Positions 8,854 through 17,759 of a DNA stretch of 64,000 bases are shown piece after piece (the stretch's first letter is position 1; every line of letters starts with the position of its first letter). The position numbers and the translations under genes were made by a program. The notes below the pieces were generated by a model. It was given only the letters and a program-made list of their open reading frames with translations, did not search any database and was not told the origin of the DNA. Source of the DNA: Alphaproteobacteria bacterium (GTDB taxonomy: Bacteria > Pseudomonadota > Alphaproteobacteria > Micavibrionales > Micavibrionaceae); the NCBI GenBank assembly GCA_020445145.1, contig JAGRHC010000029.1, positions 1 to 64,000 of the forward strand, read 5' to 3'.

Positions 8854-9678
8854 ATGATTAGAAATCGCGATAACCTGAAGAGGGATATAGAAGCTGTGCT
8901 TGGCCGTAAAAAGGTTGATCCGCAAAAGCTGGCCTTGTTTGTCGATGATTTTATTGATGGCGTAAACTCAGGTTGGAAAAATGTTTATGCACTAAACAAG
9001 GGCAACATTAGCAGAAATAGGGAGTTAATCAGCGAAGAAGATTTTAATGCGGCATTGAAAGATTTAAAAAAGGCCGAGAGGACGCGCGATTTAGAAGTAA
9101 AGGTACTCTTGGCGGCAATTCTGGATAAAACACATAATTATAAAGAATATGCTGAATTTCTCTGGGCTTTGCAGTTTCGTTCGGAATTGTTTGATGATTA
9201 TGAAGATGACTACGGGCGTTCCTTTAAAGAGCTTTTACAGGAATTTTTTGAGCTTTTGGGGGGAATGCAAAAAGGCCTTGAGAGTGCATACAATAATTTG
9301 GATGTGCAGGTTCAAAGGGGCAGGTCAACTGATCCTTACAGGGTGATGTTTGTGCGGAATATTTTTGTTATGAGCGATTGTTTATTGGACGTGAAAGGTT
9401 CTATGTCCAATGGTAATACGCTTTTTAATAAGGTGCTGGCCCTTTGTTATGATGCAGCAAGAATAAAAGGCACGGAATATGAATACTATATTCGTAAATG
9501 CTTCAACGATTACACGACCCTATACAACATGGCTTTTCTATATAGGAAATACGGGCGTCTTGACCTTTACCTTGAGCACGTGAGCAAAACTGATCTCAAA
9601 GACAGCATTCTTGAGAATTTCGAGTCTGATTGGAATGAGTGGGAAAAGCCTCAGAATTATCAATCTGTGTCTAGCTGA
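8854..9678 (+). CDS. Hypothetical element protein, 274 aa
   Basis: I do not recognise this protein. It begins MIRNRDNLKRDIEAVL, is acidic and apparently all-helical and soluble, with FDDYEDDYGRSFKELLQEFF near residue 130 and a tyrosine-rich stretch around residue 210 (EYEYYIRKCFNDY). No signal peptide or membrane segment. The start is supported by AGGAAG 7 bp upstream of ATG 8854. It is the first gene inside the left end of the element and reads inward on the plus strand, the same way as the HTH and polymerase-like genes that follow 118 bp later. Confidence 0.75.
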   Translation: MIRNRDNLKRDIEAVLGRKKVDPQKLALFVDDFIDGVNSGWKNVYALNKGNISRNRELISEEDFNAALKDLKKAERTRDLEVKVLLAAILDKTHNYKEYAEFLWALQFRSELFDDYEDDYGRSFKELLQEFFELLGGMQKGLESAYNNLDVQVQRGRSTDPYRVMFVRNIFVMSDCLLDVKGSMSNGNTLFNKVLALCYDAARIKGTEYEYYIRKCFNDYTTLYNMAFLYRKYGRLDLYLEHVSKTDLKDSILENFESDWNEWEKPQNYQSVSS

Positions 9679-9796
9679 AGAAATACCCTAGATTTGGCTC
9701 TGATTTCTTCGGCTATCTGAAAAATCCTCTTTGTTGAATGATCGTAAACGTAAAGGCGATGGTGTCTTTGCCGACAAAACGAAGAGGAGAAGTACG

Positions 9797-10036
9797 ATGT
9801 TGATCTGTGATAAAGAAGTTGCCCGTATGATTGGTATGTCGCCGTCATGGGTGAGAGTTCAAAGATGGAAAAAAAGAACAGGGCAGGAGCATGTATTCAC
9901 TGTAGCGCCTGTGACCATTGGCACATCACCACGATATAGAAGGGAAGATGTTGAGCTATGGATGGCTACTCTTACTGATACTGTAAAAACCGCAGGAAAT
10001 AATGATACGGCAGGGGGCGGCAATGACAAGCAATAA
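9797..10036 (+). CDS. Excisionase-like helix-turn-helix protein (AlpA/HTH_17 type)
   Basis: A 79-residue DNA-binding protein whose N-terminal two thirds form a winged helix of the MerR/excisionase type: LICDKEVARMIGMSPSWVRV then a basic wing QRWKKRTGQ, and the closing RYRREDVELWMATL seen in AlpA/Xis-like proteins. The start at ATG 9797 follows AGGAGAAGTACG, a strong ribosome binding site; the longer frame from 9731 has none. By family it may act as the recombination directionality factor for the integrase or as a transcription regulator of the element. It overlaps the start of the next gene by 14 bp, so the two are translationally coupled. Confidence 0.75.
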   Translation: MLICDKEVARMIGMSPSWVRVQRWKKRTGQEHVFTVAPVTIGTSPRYRREDVELWMATLTDTVKTAGNNDTAGGGNDKQ

Positions 10037-11396
10037 CCCTCAAACAGCACAGCCTAATATTTTCGAACGACCATCAAGGCCTATGGAACTGGATTGGTAT
10101 TCTTCTGATGAACGTATGGATAGTGCTGTTCGTGATCTTCTTGCCAAGCTGAATGTGCGGGGGCATCAGAATAACCTGATACGGTATTTAAGGGTTATCT
10201 TGGCTGCGGTTCTCAAAAGTTACAAGAGCAATCCTAACAGATATATTTCTTACGGGAGAAATTCGGATTTCTTGACGTGTAGATACAAGGGAAAAGCAGA
10301 CCCGCGTAATCCTGAAAGACTGGATGCAAGGAAAATAATAGAAATTGTTGATGCTCTTAAGGCTATAGGGTTTGTTGAATCTCATACTGGTGGCTATGGT
10401 TATGCCGAAGAAGGGCATATTGGGCGATTGTCCAGATTTAAAGTAACTGAACGGTTCGTTTCGTTCATAAAGGGTCATAAGCTTCTTGATATTCAGTTAA
10501 AGCAGAAGCCGATTAACGGTGGCATGGTCCTGAAGGATGAGAAAAAGAAGCTGATCTATGATTATTCTGCGTATGAAGGCAATTCCAGAATTCAGCGTTC
10601 CAAGGATATTCTGGCGGCATATAACGATTTAATAGCCAATACGACTATTAAGCTGGAGCATCAAGAGCATTTCAGGCCCATAGATTTTTCCCGAATTTGT
10701 ACGTGGCGCGTATTTCATAACAGTAGTTTTGAGCTAGGAGGCAGATTCTACGGGAATTGGTGGATGAACGGCTGTAAAAGCGAGGATAGGAGATATATTT
10801 CAATAAACGGGCAACCGACTGTTGAGCTGGATTATAAAGCCAATCACTTATACATGCTTTATGGCCTTTACAATGTCGATATGCCGGAGGAATTGAGGAA
10901 TGATCCATATAAATTCCATAAGTATATACCCAGAGAAGTGGCTAAGGCTATTTTTACAAGATTAATGAATTGTCAAAGCCAGCGTGGGGCATGGTTATCT
11001 ATAGAAGAAGCAAAAGAAAAAGAGGACAATGAGGAACTAAAGATGGAATTGCGTCAAAGGATTAAGGGGCAGTCATATTTTGACAATTATGTGGTTGAAA
11101 TGCTTCGGGCTCATCCATTGCTAAAAACTGAAATTTGCATCAACAAAGGCTTGGAATTGATGAATTGGGACTCAAAAATAGCAGAATATGTAATACGAAG
11201 AATGACAGCTTTAGGCATACCTGTTCTTTGTGTGCATGATTCCTTCATAATTGATAGTAAATACAAGCATATTCTTAGGCATTTTATGAAGAAAGCTTAT
11301 TCTTCTTTTAATATTCCTAAGGGGCTGCCAGAGATAAAAGAAACAGTATCATTGTTAAAACTGGATCAAGATGGCGTAATTAGGGTTATAGAATAG
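10023..11396 (+). CDS. Polymerase-A-like protein of the element (possible replication protein)
   Basis: A 457-residue protein that I cannot name with certainty. Similar proteins occur beside integrases in proteobacterial islands, usually labelled hypothetical (from memory). Around residue 270, after GRFYGNWWMNG and ISINGQPTVELDYKANHLYMLYG, the DY-x-x-x-H pattern resembles motif A of family A DNA polymerases (DYSxxExR). Near residue 400, IPVLCVHDSFII resembles motif C (HDE/HDS). Between them, helices around KAIFTRLMNC would occupy the place of motif B, though its K-x3-N-x6-YG pattern is not evident. Thus it may be a cut-down polymerase for element replication. The start at ATG 10023 overlaps the HTH gene's stop. 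Confidence 0.6.
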   Translation: MTSNNPQTAQPNIFERPSRPMELDWYSSDERMDSAVRDLLAKLNVRGHQNNLIRYLRVILAAVLKSYKSNPNRYISYGRNSDFLTCRYKGKADPRNPERLDARKIIEIVDALKAIGFVESHTGGYGYAEEGHIGRLSRFKVTERFVSFIKGHKLLDIQLKQKPINGGMVLKDEKKKLIYDYSAYEGNSRIQRSKDILAAYNDLIANTTIKLEHQEHFRPIDFSRICTWRVFHNSSFELGGRFYGNWWMNGCKSEDRRYISINGQPTVELDYKANHLYMLYGLYNVDMPEELRNDPYKFHKYIPREVAKAIFTRLMNCQSQRGAWLSIEEAKEKEDNEELKMELRQRIKGQSYFDNYVVEMLRAHPLLKTEICINKGLELMNWDSKIAEYVIRRMTALGIPVLCVHDSFIIDSKYKHILRHFMKKAYSSFNIPKGLPEIKETVSLLKLDQDGVIRVIE

Positions 11397-11490
11397 GGCA
11401 TTACAATAAATTACACTCCGGTGACCTGCCCCACGATAGGGCAGATATTTAGCTAGTTTTGTTATGGCAAAAGTGAATGCGACAGGGTAA

Positions 11491-14400
11491 TTAGACTTGA
11501 ACCGTAATCAATGTTCCTGATGCCTCCAGTGCAACTTCATCCGTTAAGCCAGTAATGCTTAAAAGCGTTGCAATTTGAACAAAGTTATTGGCTCCTCCGT
11601 CTGCGTCTACTGATAGTATACTGCTTGTACCGCTATCAGTAATCCTAACAAAATCGGTTATTACGTTTGTTAATGGATCATAACCACTAAGTAGTTCAGA
11701 AATATCCAGTTTATCATTCTCTGAGAGCTTGAAGTCTTGAACTGTGTCTACACTTGTGAACGCTGACGATGCCTCGAAAGAAAAAGTATCACTACCTGTT
11801 CCTCCATATAGCTTATCAACGCCAGAGCCACCAAACAGGGTATCATTGCCGTCAAGGCCGTAGATGTAGTCGTTACCTCCGTTTCCGTATAGGGTATCGT
11901 TCAGGACAGAACCTGCAACGGTATGAGCATCATCTGTATCATTGAGGTATAAACCTTGTGTTAAATCCCAGATCACATCGTCATTCGGGTCTTGTGCATC
12001 GCCTTCAAAAACGATTTGTTCTATCCGTTGAGGAATTGTGGTCGGTCCGCCACCAGAGGTGTAACCGTCAATGTTAATCTGATCCCCAGTTGAGAGCAGT
12101 TTAATATGTAGATCGCCGCTATTGGTGCTGTCTACCCACAAACGAATATCGTCTGGTGAGATGCCTCCGACAAATTTAATGGTATCGGTTCCTTCGCCAA
12201 CTTTCTCATCCAATGTATCTGTTCCAAACCCTACCGCAAATATGTAGGTATCGTCTCCTGTGCTGCCATAGAGTTTATCATTTCCGGTTCCGCCGCAAAG
12301 GATGTCGTTACCATCAAGTCCGTAGAGGTAATCATTGCCTCCATTTCCGTATAAGGTATCGTTTAAGACAGAACCTGCAACGGTGTGTGCATCATCTGTA
12401 TCATTGAGGTAAAGACCTTGGGTTAAGTCCAAAATCACATCGTCATTCGGATCAAGTGTATTGCCCTCAAAAACGATTTGTTCTATCCGCTGGGGAATTG
12501 TGGTGGGTCCACCGCCAGAGGTGAAACCATCAATTACAACTTCGTCCCCGGTCGCAAGTAGTTTGATATGAAGATCACCACCATTGGTGCTGTCTACCCA
12601 CATCCGTGTGTCTTCGAGAGCTATGCCGTCAATAAACCGGATTGTATCTTGCCCTTGATTAACGCCTTCATTAATTTTATCTGAGCCAAAATTTAATCCG
12701 AATATGTATGTGTCATCTCCACCATACCCATTCAGCGTGTCGTTTCCGGCTAGTCCAATTAGCGTATCATTGCCGCTATTCGTTCCATAAATTGTTTCTG
12801 ATGCTGAAGTTCCCGTAAAGGTAATATTATTGATCAGATCAATTTTTGTGCCGTCATCCAAAATGATATTTTCGAGCTGTCGATAGTCATAGCTATTATT
12901 TTGGTTGTAATCAGAACGGAAATGGTCGTTTACAACGATTGTCTGACTACCTATGTGTATTTTTAGGTCGTAGCTTGAGCGGTAGTATTCCAGTCTTATA
13001 TCTGAAGCCAGTACGCTGGATACAAGCAAGCTATCTGTGCCACCTAGTTCATTTATTGTTATATCGGAACTTTGCGGTGTTAGGTATAGGTAAGCATCAT
13101 TCACTTCGGTTGAATCAACTGTTGTTTCCTGACTTGGCATAATATGAAGAAAGTCAATTGTCGAATTTTCAATTTCACCGATGTAGTAGTTAAATGACGC
13201 TTGATCTCCAAAAAAGATTGAGGCATCTGTTTGAAATAAGACTTGCCCCATAAAATACTCAAAAAGGTTATCATATGTTTGAATCAATGCAGCGGCGGTT
13301 CCAGCGTTAGGATCTGGCGACGAACCGTTGCTTTGTATAAAATCATTTCCAGTATATGCCTCTAAAAACTCTAGTTGGCGCGCATCTATGTAAGCTCCTC
13401 GGCTTGCGGGATCAACATTTTCGACACCAGCCCATCTAAAAAGGATAGCTTCAAGTCTTCCCTGCAAATCAAAAGCCGGATCAAGTAATGTTGTAGTATT
13501 GGCAGTGCCAATTTGTGAGACCATATTTAAGAGCGTTTCATCCATACTCATGGAAATAAAAAGGTCGGGTAAGTTTCCGTATCCACGAAGTGAAGGTAAT
13601 CCTAATACACGGGCATCAAAAGTATAATCGCCAGTATAAATTGTATTCATATTGTCATATGAAAACCAGGCATCGACAATCGTATGTGTCTGTCCGTTCA
13701 TGGTAAACGAACTTTCATGTGTGATATGGTTTCCTGCAATATCGTAATCGACTAGATTTGCATTAAGATTGATGCTTGAAATTCCCAACGCCGTTAAAGA
13801 GAAAAGTTCATTAGTCTCACTGATACCGTTGGAGTTGGCATCTACCCAAACAATCAGATCGTTGAATTGGGTATCATTCAGATCAATAACACCATCCTGA
13901 TTGCTGTCGTAAGCGGCAAGAACTGAAAACCCATCTGTCGTCTCATTACCAAAAAGTTCACCGTGATCATTGATGATTCCATCATGATTAAGATCAATTG
14001 CAAGCAAACCGTCATTACCAGAAATCCATCCAGATGCTTCTGACAAACTATCTTGATCAATATCCCAATAAACTGCTCCATGCCCATCGACGGAGGCAAG
14101 GTCAATTCCATTTCCGTCAAGATCAAGAACGAGAGGAGAGGCCTTTCCATCTTTTTGGATATCATCTCCTGTGCCTTGTGGTAAATTGGTGTTTGGTTTG
14201 ATTTCCGGGATTGGCTCACCCGTAGGGTAAACTGGATTTGCAGGGATATCTTCTGGAGGCAACTCTGGTAGGGGTACACCGTCAGGGTTCCATGGGAAAG
14301 AAATGTCGCCAGTATCCGATTGATATAAAAGACCAGGAAATTCTTCTTGAAGTTCAGGTATGAGATTATAATGGTCTAGAACTCTTACAGCATCTTCAAC

Positions 14401-14688
14401 CAGATCAAGGCCTGATTGAGCTATGTAATTTAAGCCATAAATATCTCCGCCTAATTTGCTCGCGAGTAGAAGGAAAAAAGCAGCATCTTTTGCCTCATCC
14501 GGCCAACCTGAATTTGCTATGCGGTTTGCTTGATAAAGAAAATCTATATAGCTAGCCAATGAACTCACGCCTTTACTTAGCATGCCAGCGGCAGTGTTTT
14601 GTTCTGCAACACGATTGGCTAGCATTTCAGCGGCACCATAATAAGTTTCTGGGTTTGCTGATGGAATATTTGGTAATTGTGATCCCAT
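11491..14688 (-). CDS. Large RTX-repeat protein, probably secreted by type I export
   Basis: A 1065-residue calcium-binding protein. Residues ~185-320 hold a DxDxDG-rich module (LVLDLDGNGID, DLNHDGIINDHGELFG, DSNQDGVID, WVDANSNG) common in very large RTX proteins. From residue ~650 come nonapeptide RTX blocks of the GGxGxDxLx type (LYGNGGNDYLYGLDGND, FGGSGVDKLYGGTGSD), which fold as beta-rolls outside the cell on binding calcium. The last ~90 residues (VDTVQDFKLSENDKLDISELL onward) resemble the C-terminal target of type I secreted proteins. No N-terminal signal peptide is seen, as expected. No ABC exporter is in the window. Its ATG is 2 bp after the Sel1 gene's stop. Function (toxin, adhesin or enzyme) is not shown; no catalytic domain is recognised. 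Confidence 0.88.
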   Translation of the reverse strand: MGSQLPNIPSANPETYYGAAEMLANRVAEQNTAAGMLSKGVSSLASYIDFLYQANRIANSGWPDEAKDAAFFLLLASKLGGDIYGLNYIAQSGLDLVEDAVRVLDHYNLIPELQEEFPGLLYQSDTGDISFPWNPDGVPLPELPPEDIPANPVYPTGEPIPEIKPNTNLPQGTGDDIQKDGKASPLVLDLDGNGIDLASVDGHGAVYWDIDQDSLSEASGWISGNDGLLAIDLNHDGIINDHGELFGNETTDGFSVLAAYDSNQDGVIDLNDTQFNDLIVWVDANSNGISETNELFSLTALGISSINLNANLVDYDIAGNHITHESSFTMNGQTHTIVDAWFSYDNMNTIYTGDYTFDARVLGLPSLRGYGNLPDLFISMSMDETLLNMVSQIGTANTTTLLDPAFDLQGRLEAILFRWAGVENVDPASRGAYIDARQLEFLEAYTGNDFIQSNGSSPDPNAGTAAALIQTYDNLFEYFMGQVLFQTDASIFFGDQASFNYYIGEIENSTIDFLHIMPSQETTVDSTEVNDAYLYLTPQSSDITINELGGTDSLLVSSVLASDIRLEYYRSSYDLKIHIGSQTIVVNDHFRSDYNQNNSYDYRQLENIILDDGTKIDLINNITFTGTSASETIYGTNSGNDTLIGLAGNDTLNGYGGDDTYIFGLNFGSDKINEGVNQGQDTIRFIDGIALEDTRMWVDSTNGGDLHIKLLATGDEVVIDGFTSGGGPTTIPQRIEQIVFEGNTLDPNDDVILDLTQGLYLNDTDDAHTVAGSVLNDTLYGNGGNDYLYGLDGNDILCGGTGNDKLYGSTGDDTYIFAVGFGTDTLDEKVGEGTDTIKFVGGISPDDIRLWVDSTNSGDLHIKLLSTGDQINIDGYTSGGGPTTIPQRIEQIVFEGDAQDPNDDVIWDLTQGLYLNDTDDAHTVAGSVLNDTLYGNGGNDYIYGLDGNDTLFGGSGVDKLYGGTGSDTFSFEASSAFTSVDTVQDFKLSENDKLDISELLSGYDPLTNVITDFVRITDSGTSSILSVDADGGANNFVQIATLLSITGLTDEVALEASGTLITVQV
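11791..12714 (-). repeat. Two tandem 462-bp repeats in the RTX gene
   Basis: Two near-identical units of 154 codons; for example TTTCCGTAT occurs at 11882 and again at 12344, offset 462 bp. Each unit encodes an RTX block plus DTDDAHTVAGSVLNDTLYG and GGGPTTIPQRIEQIVFEG. The ends of the units are approximate. Strong identity suggests recent duplication. Confidence 0.85.
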
Positions 14689-14690
14689 GA

Positions 14691-16004
14691 CTAGTTCTCC
14701 TTTGCTAAATACAGTTCAATATATTTCTGTGCCTTTAAATCAGCCTTCTTTTTTTCAGATTGATTGAAATTTTTGTAAATATTATCTCTGATGTCAGCTT
14801 TGGTCTTTTTCAGTGCGTCTGCTATATTTTTTTGATTTTCTACAACGCTTAGCCATGCATAAGCTTCGATTGGGTCCTCTTTAAGCCCTAGACCTTCGTT
14901 ATACATTTTCGCTATTTTTATTTGTCCCCACACGTTACCAGCTTTAGCACTTTTTTGGAGCCATTCCGCGGCTCTTTCATAGTCTTTATCTAAAAGCCCT
15001 CTTGTCCCAAAATAAAATGACAATCCAGTTATATACATAGCTTGAGGATCACCCGATGGCGCTGCAACTAGGCAGGATATATTCGCTTTAAGAGACAAAA
15101 TTTTATATCTGTATAGGTTACAGTTCTTGATAACCTTATCCAAAAATTCTTTTGAATAAGCATTCCCATTTTGAGCGGATATCTCGTAATATTCACCAGC
15201 CTTAATATAGTCAACGCTCAGACCAGCTTGCCCGTAATAGTAAAAGTTACCAAGAAAGCTTTGTGCATCTGCATGGCCTTGCTTGGCTGCTTTTTCAAAC
15301 CAAAGACGCGCTTGCATAAGATCTTGTTTCTGATTGCCATGACCATCAAAATAATAAAGTCCAATCATAAATTGTAACCCGGGCATTGTTTCACCGCTTT
15401 CCGCTGCTTTTAGGAACCAAGCCTGAGCTTCATCCGGATCTTTCTCAACCCCGTTTCCGAAATAGTAAAGAAAACCAAGGTTTGCCATGGAATATGTGTT
15501 ACCAACTTCAACGCCTTCAAGGTAAAGCTCTCGTGCTTTTTTATAATCTTTGGGCACACCTTTGCCATCTTGGTACATACTACCCAAGTTAGAAAACGCT
15601 TTACCATTTTTAAGGACAGTAGCTTTTTCAAATAGTTCAATAGCTTTAGAGTAGTCTTGTTCTATGTCTTCTCCGGCTTTGTACATCACACCTAGATTAT
15701 TCATGGCATCTGCGTCACCATGTGAGATGGCCTTTTCATACCACTCGATAGCTTTGGTGTTATCCGGCTTTAGCCCATTGTAACCATATTTATAGTTATT
15801 CCCCATACGAAACATGGCATTTGCATCACCGGCTAACGCTTTGGATTCCAGTCTCTCCAGATATGACAGCTTTGAAGTTTTGGATGGGTGCTGTATTTTT
15901 AGGGAAGGTCTTTCCCCATGTGGGATGAGGAAATAACTGGTTGGTAGAGCTATCACTGCGGCAACAGCAATCAAAGCAACAAAACGCTTTATCTTGGAAA
16001 TCAT
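14691..16004 (-). CDS. Sel1-repeat (SLR/TPR-like) exported or membrane-anchored protein
   Basis: A 437-residue protein with an N-terminal hydrophobic segment (FVALIAVAAVIALPTSYFLI, residues 8-27) acting as a signal peptide or anchor, so the body lies in the periplasm. From residue ~55 it is built of Sel1 repeats of about 36 residues, with the hallmarks A-x-x-G-x-x-Y-x-x-G and D-x-x-K-A-x-x-W-(Y/F)-x-K-A (for example AMNNLGVMYKAGEDIEQDYSK, shown in part). Sel1 repeats mediate protein-protein contacts. It is the first gene of a two-gene operon with the RTX protein, 2 bp apart, so a role in RTX folding, export or protection of the producer is plausible but unproven. A second broken Sel1 sequence lies at 18326. 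Confidence 0.88.
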   Translation of the reverse strand: MISKIKRFVALIAVAAVIALPTSYFLIPHGERPSLKIQHPSKTSKLSYLERLESKALAGDANAMFRMGNNYKYGYNGLKPDNTKAIEWYEKAISHGDADAMNNLGVMYKAGEDIEQDYSKAIELFEKATVLKNGKAFSNLGSMYQDGKGVPKDYKKARELYLEGVEVGNTYSMANLGFLYYFGNGVEKDPDEAQAWFLKAAESGETMPGLQFMIGLYYFDGHGNQKQDLMQARLWFEKAAKQGHADAQSFLGNFYYYGQAGLSVDYIKAGEYYEISAQNGNAYSKEFLDKVIKNCNLYRYKILSLKANISCLVAAPSGDPQAMYITGLSFYFGTRGLLDKDYERAAEWLQKSAKAGNVWGQIKIAKMYNEGLGLKEDPIEAYAWLSVVENQKNIADALKKTKADIRDNIYKNFNQSEKKKADLKAQKYIELYLAKEN

Positions 16005-16380
16005 ACGCTCTCCCCACCCCAGTAACGTTTTCAGTGATACAACTTTTGATATGTTTGTTCAAACCTTTTTTCTTTTTTCTCGCACCATTTTTAATGGCAT
16101 ATAATGAATCTCTAAAAAGAGGTAGATACCGTATTTTCTTTTGTTAGAAATGTATAATTATTGTGATTGATTTTGGAATGATTCTTTCTAGAGATAATAA
16201 CTAGAAGTAAATAGTAACTATATTCTTTCGTACATTTACTAAGGCAGTTTTCGATAAATTGTGAGAAGCTTATTTTGGATAACAACATAAACACACGCTC
16301 ATGCGTTTTAGTTTCTTGCGATCTAACTTTTACTAAAGTTATTTCATTTGGTTCCTGAAGCAACCTGATGCAAAAGATAG
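16005..16380. other. 376-bp AT-rich intergenic region of the element
   Basis: Lies between the starts of the RTX/Sel1 operon and the end of the XRE gene. It must contain the promoter of the minus-strand Sel1-RTX operon near 16010-16100. I see no convincing reading frame, RNA gene or long inverted repeat. Confidence 0.5.
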
Positions 16381-16584
16381 CTATTCAAATAGTTTTGAAG
16401 GTTTGATTTTAAGGGCATCGGAAAGTCTTAGCAGCATATCTACAGAAAAGTTCTTTCGTCCATTCTCAATGTAGGACAGAAAACTGCGATCCATATCCAC
16501 TATTCCAGCCAAATCTTCCTGACTTAATTTCTGTCTGGTTCTTTCTTGAGCGATTTTTTGACCGATGGACTTTAATGTTGCCAT
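16381..16584 (-). CDS. XRE-family helix-turn-helix regulator
   Basis: A 67-residue Cro/CI-type repressor made of a single HTH domain. It begins MATLKSIGQKIAQERTRQ, then KLSQEDLAGIVDMDRSFLSY (recognition helix), IENGRKNFSVDML and LRLSDALKIKPSKLF, the standard XRE ending. I use the ATG at 16584 because a GTG at 16608 adds eight residues not found in the family. It is divergent from the gene at 16716 across ~130 bp, so it probably regulates itself and that gene, as element repressors usually do. Confidence 0.85.
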   Translation of the reverse strand: MATLKSIGQKIAQERTRQKLSQEDLAGIVDMDRSFLSYIENGRKNFSVDMLLRLSDALKIKPSKLFE

Positions 16585-16621
16585 TCGCTCATTATGTGGT
16601 TTATACACTACATTGGCCGTA

Positions 16622-16631
16622 GAATATATTC
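16622..16631. promoter_or_regulatory. Possible operator palindrome GAATATATTC
   Basis: A perfect 10-bp palindrome in the divergent space between the XRE regulator and the 16716 gene. Position suits a repressor operator, but the sequence is AT-rich and such palindromes arise by chance. Confidence 0.2.
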
Positions 16632-16715
16632 CACAACACGTGCATTGTTCTGGCGAATGAAAATTGGCTATGTTTTTTGTATGCGTTGAAGACTACAAAA
16701 GGAAAAAGAGGGAAT

Positions 16716-17561
16716 ATGTTTGGTTTGATGCAAAAGGCTTCTTCTCAAGTCGCTCTTGCTGGTGCTGGTGCATGTTTGGATGAGGTTGATTTTTTCTTAA
16801 AAGAAAATCCAAGTAGTCGGAATTGGGTACTATCATCTTCTTATAATTTGGTAGGTCTCCGTTTGTTAAATGAATTTGGCGTAGACCTTAGTGAAGATAC
16901 AATATCGCATATTTACCACACATATGATTTTCATAGAGTTTCACATGACTTAAAAAGAAGGGCTATATGTTTTGCAAAAAATACTGAAGAATGGGCCTCT
17001 TCACGTGTTGCTATGGCAGCGTTTTCTATATTGGGAGCATCTCCGAACTCTGTAGGCAGGAGTGTCCAATGGGCGAGAATTTTTGGTTTATGGGAGACTG
17101 TTTTGTTTGAAGCAAAGCATAAGGATGCCCCAATACCGTATGATGAAAACACAATTATTCAGTATGATTGTAGAACAGGGCAGTTTATAACGGCTGAAGC
17201 ACCTAAGCAGCCAACAATTAATTTTCACTGTGATTCGGAAGACTATGTGTTTCGTTCAAAAATAAGTTCTATACTTCAGAATTTTTTAGATTGCAGCCAA
17301 GACGATTGGGATGACCCTGTTGAGTTTTTAAAAGATTATGTTTTGGTTTTTGGGATTTCTGGCGGTATGAATTTTGTTGCCCGTAGTCATTTTACTACGG
17401 GAACGAGCCAGTTCTGGGTTCCTATGGATTGTTTAAAGAGTATCGAGAGGTTGAGAAAATACAATCCAAAAATTCATCAGTTTGGCCCTTTTGTCCATCC
17501 TATGTTTGAGGCAGTTTCAGATGAAATTGCATTATATGTGAAGGTTCAGGCGGGGGCATAA
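16716..17561 (+). CDS. Hypothetical element protein, 281 aa
   Basis: Not recognised. The start is at ATG 16716 (MFGLMQKASSQVALAGAG), with AGAGGG just upstream; a TTG at 16677 would add 13 residues. The protein is soluble-looking with no signal peptide. The middle (residues ~85-140) carries helices (FAKNTEEWASSRVAMAAFSI) and a tryptophan-containing segment WARIFGLWETVLFEAKHK. The C-terminal part has a hydrophobic run DYVLVFGISGGMNFVARSHF. It leads a tight cluster with the lipoprotein (5 bp gap) and a secreted protein (1 bp gap) and is divergent from the XRE regulator. Confidence 0.7.
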   Translation: MFGLMQKASSQVALAGAGACLDEVDFFLKENPSSRNWVLSSSYNLVGLRLLNEFGVDLSEDTISHIYHTYDFHRVSHDLKRRAICFAKNTEEWASSRVAMAAFSILGASPNSVGRSVQWARIFGLWETVLFEAKHKDAPIPYDENTIIQYDCRTGQFITAEAPKQPTINFHCDSEDYVFRSKISSILQNFLDCSQDDWDDPVEFLKDYVLVFGISGGMNFVARSHFTTGTSQFWVPMDCLKSIERLRKYNPKIHQFGPFVHPMFEAVSDEIALYVKVQAGA

Positions 17562-17566
17562 GTGCT

Positions 17567-17758
17567 ATGAAAAAAACCTTAATTTTGCCTTTTGTGTTGC
17601 TGTTATCCATGTTTGCTGTTCAAGGTTGTTCTCATGAGATTAGGCAATCTGCAATCTTTTTAGACGGAGCAGACAAATATCAGTCACAGGCTATAGCAGG
17701 TGCTCTGTCCGATGCTATCGCCGATAATTTGAAATTTTATCTGACTGAAAGTCATTAA
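17567..17758 (+). CDS. Small lipoprotein, 63 aa
   Basis: Begins MKKTLILPFVLLLSMFAVQGC: two lysines, a hydrophobic core and a lipobox AVQGC with cysteine at residue 21, so it should be lipidated by Lgt and cut by LspA. The mature part is only 43 residues with no known domain (SHEIRQSAIFLDGADKYQSQ and a helical AIAGALSDAIADN). It is 5 bp after the 16716 gene and its stop is 1 bp before the next start, so the three are one transcription unit. Tiny lipoproteins in mobile elements are sometimes lysis (kil) or entry-exclusion proteins; neither is demonstrated. Confidence 0.7.
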   Translation: MKKTLILPFVLLLSMFAVQGCSHEIRQSAIFLDGADKYQSQAIAGALSDAIADNLKFYLTESH

Positions 17759-17759
17759 A

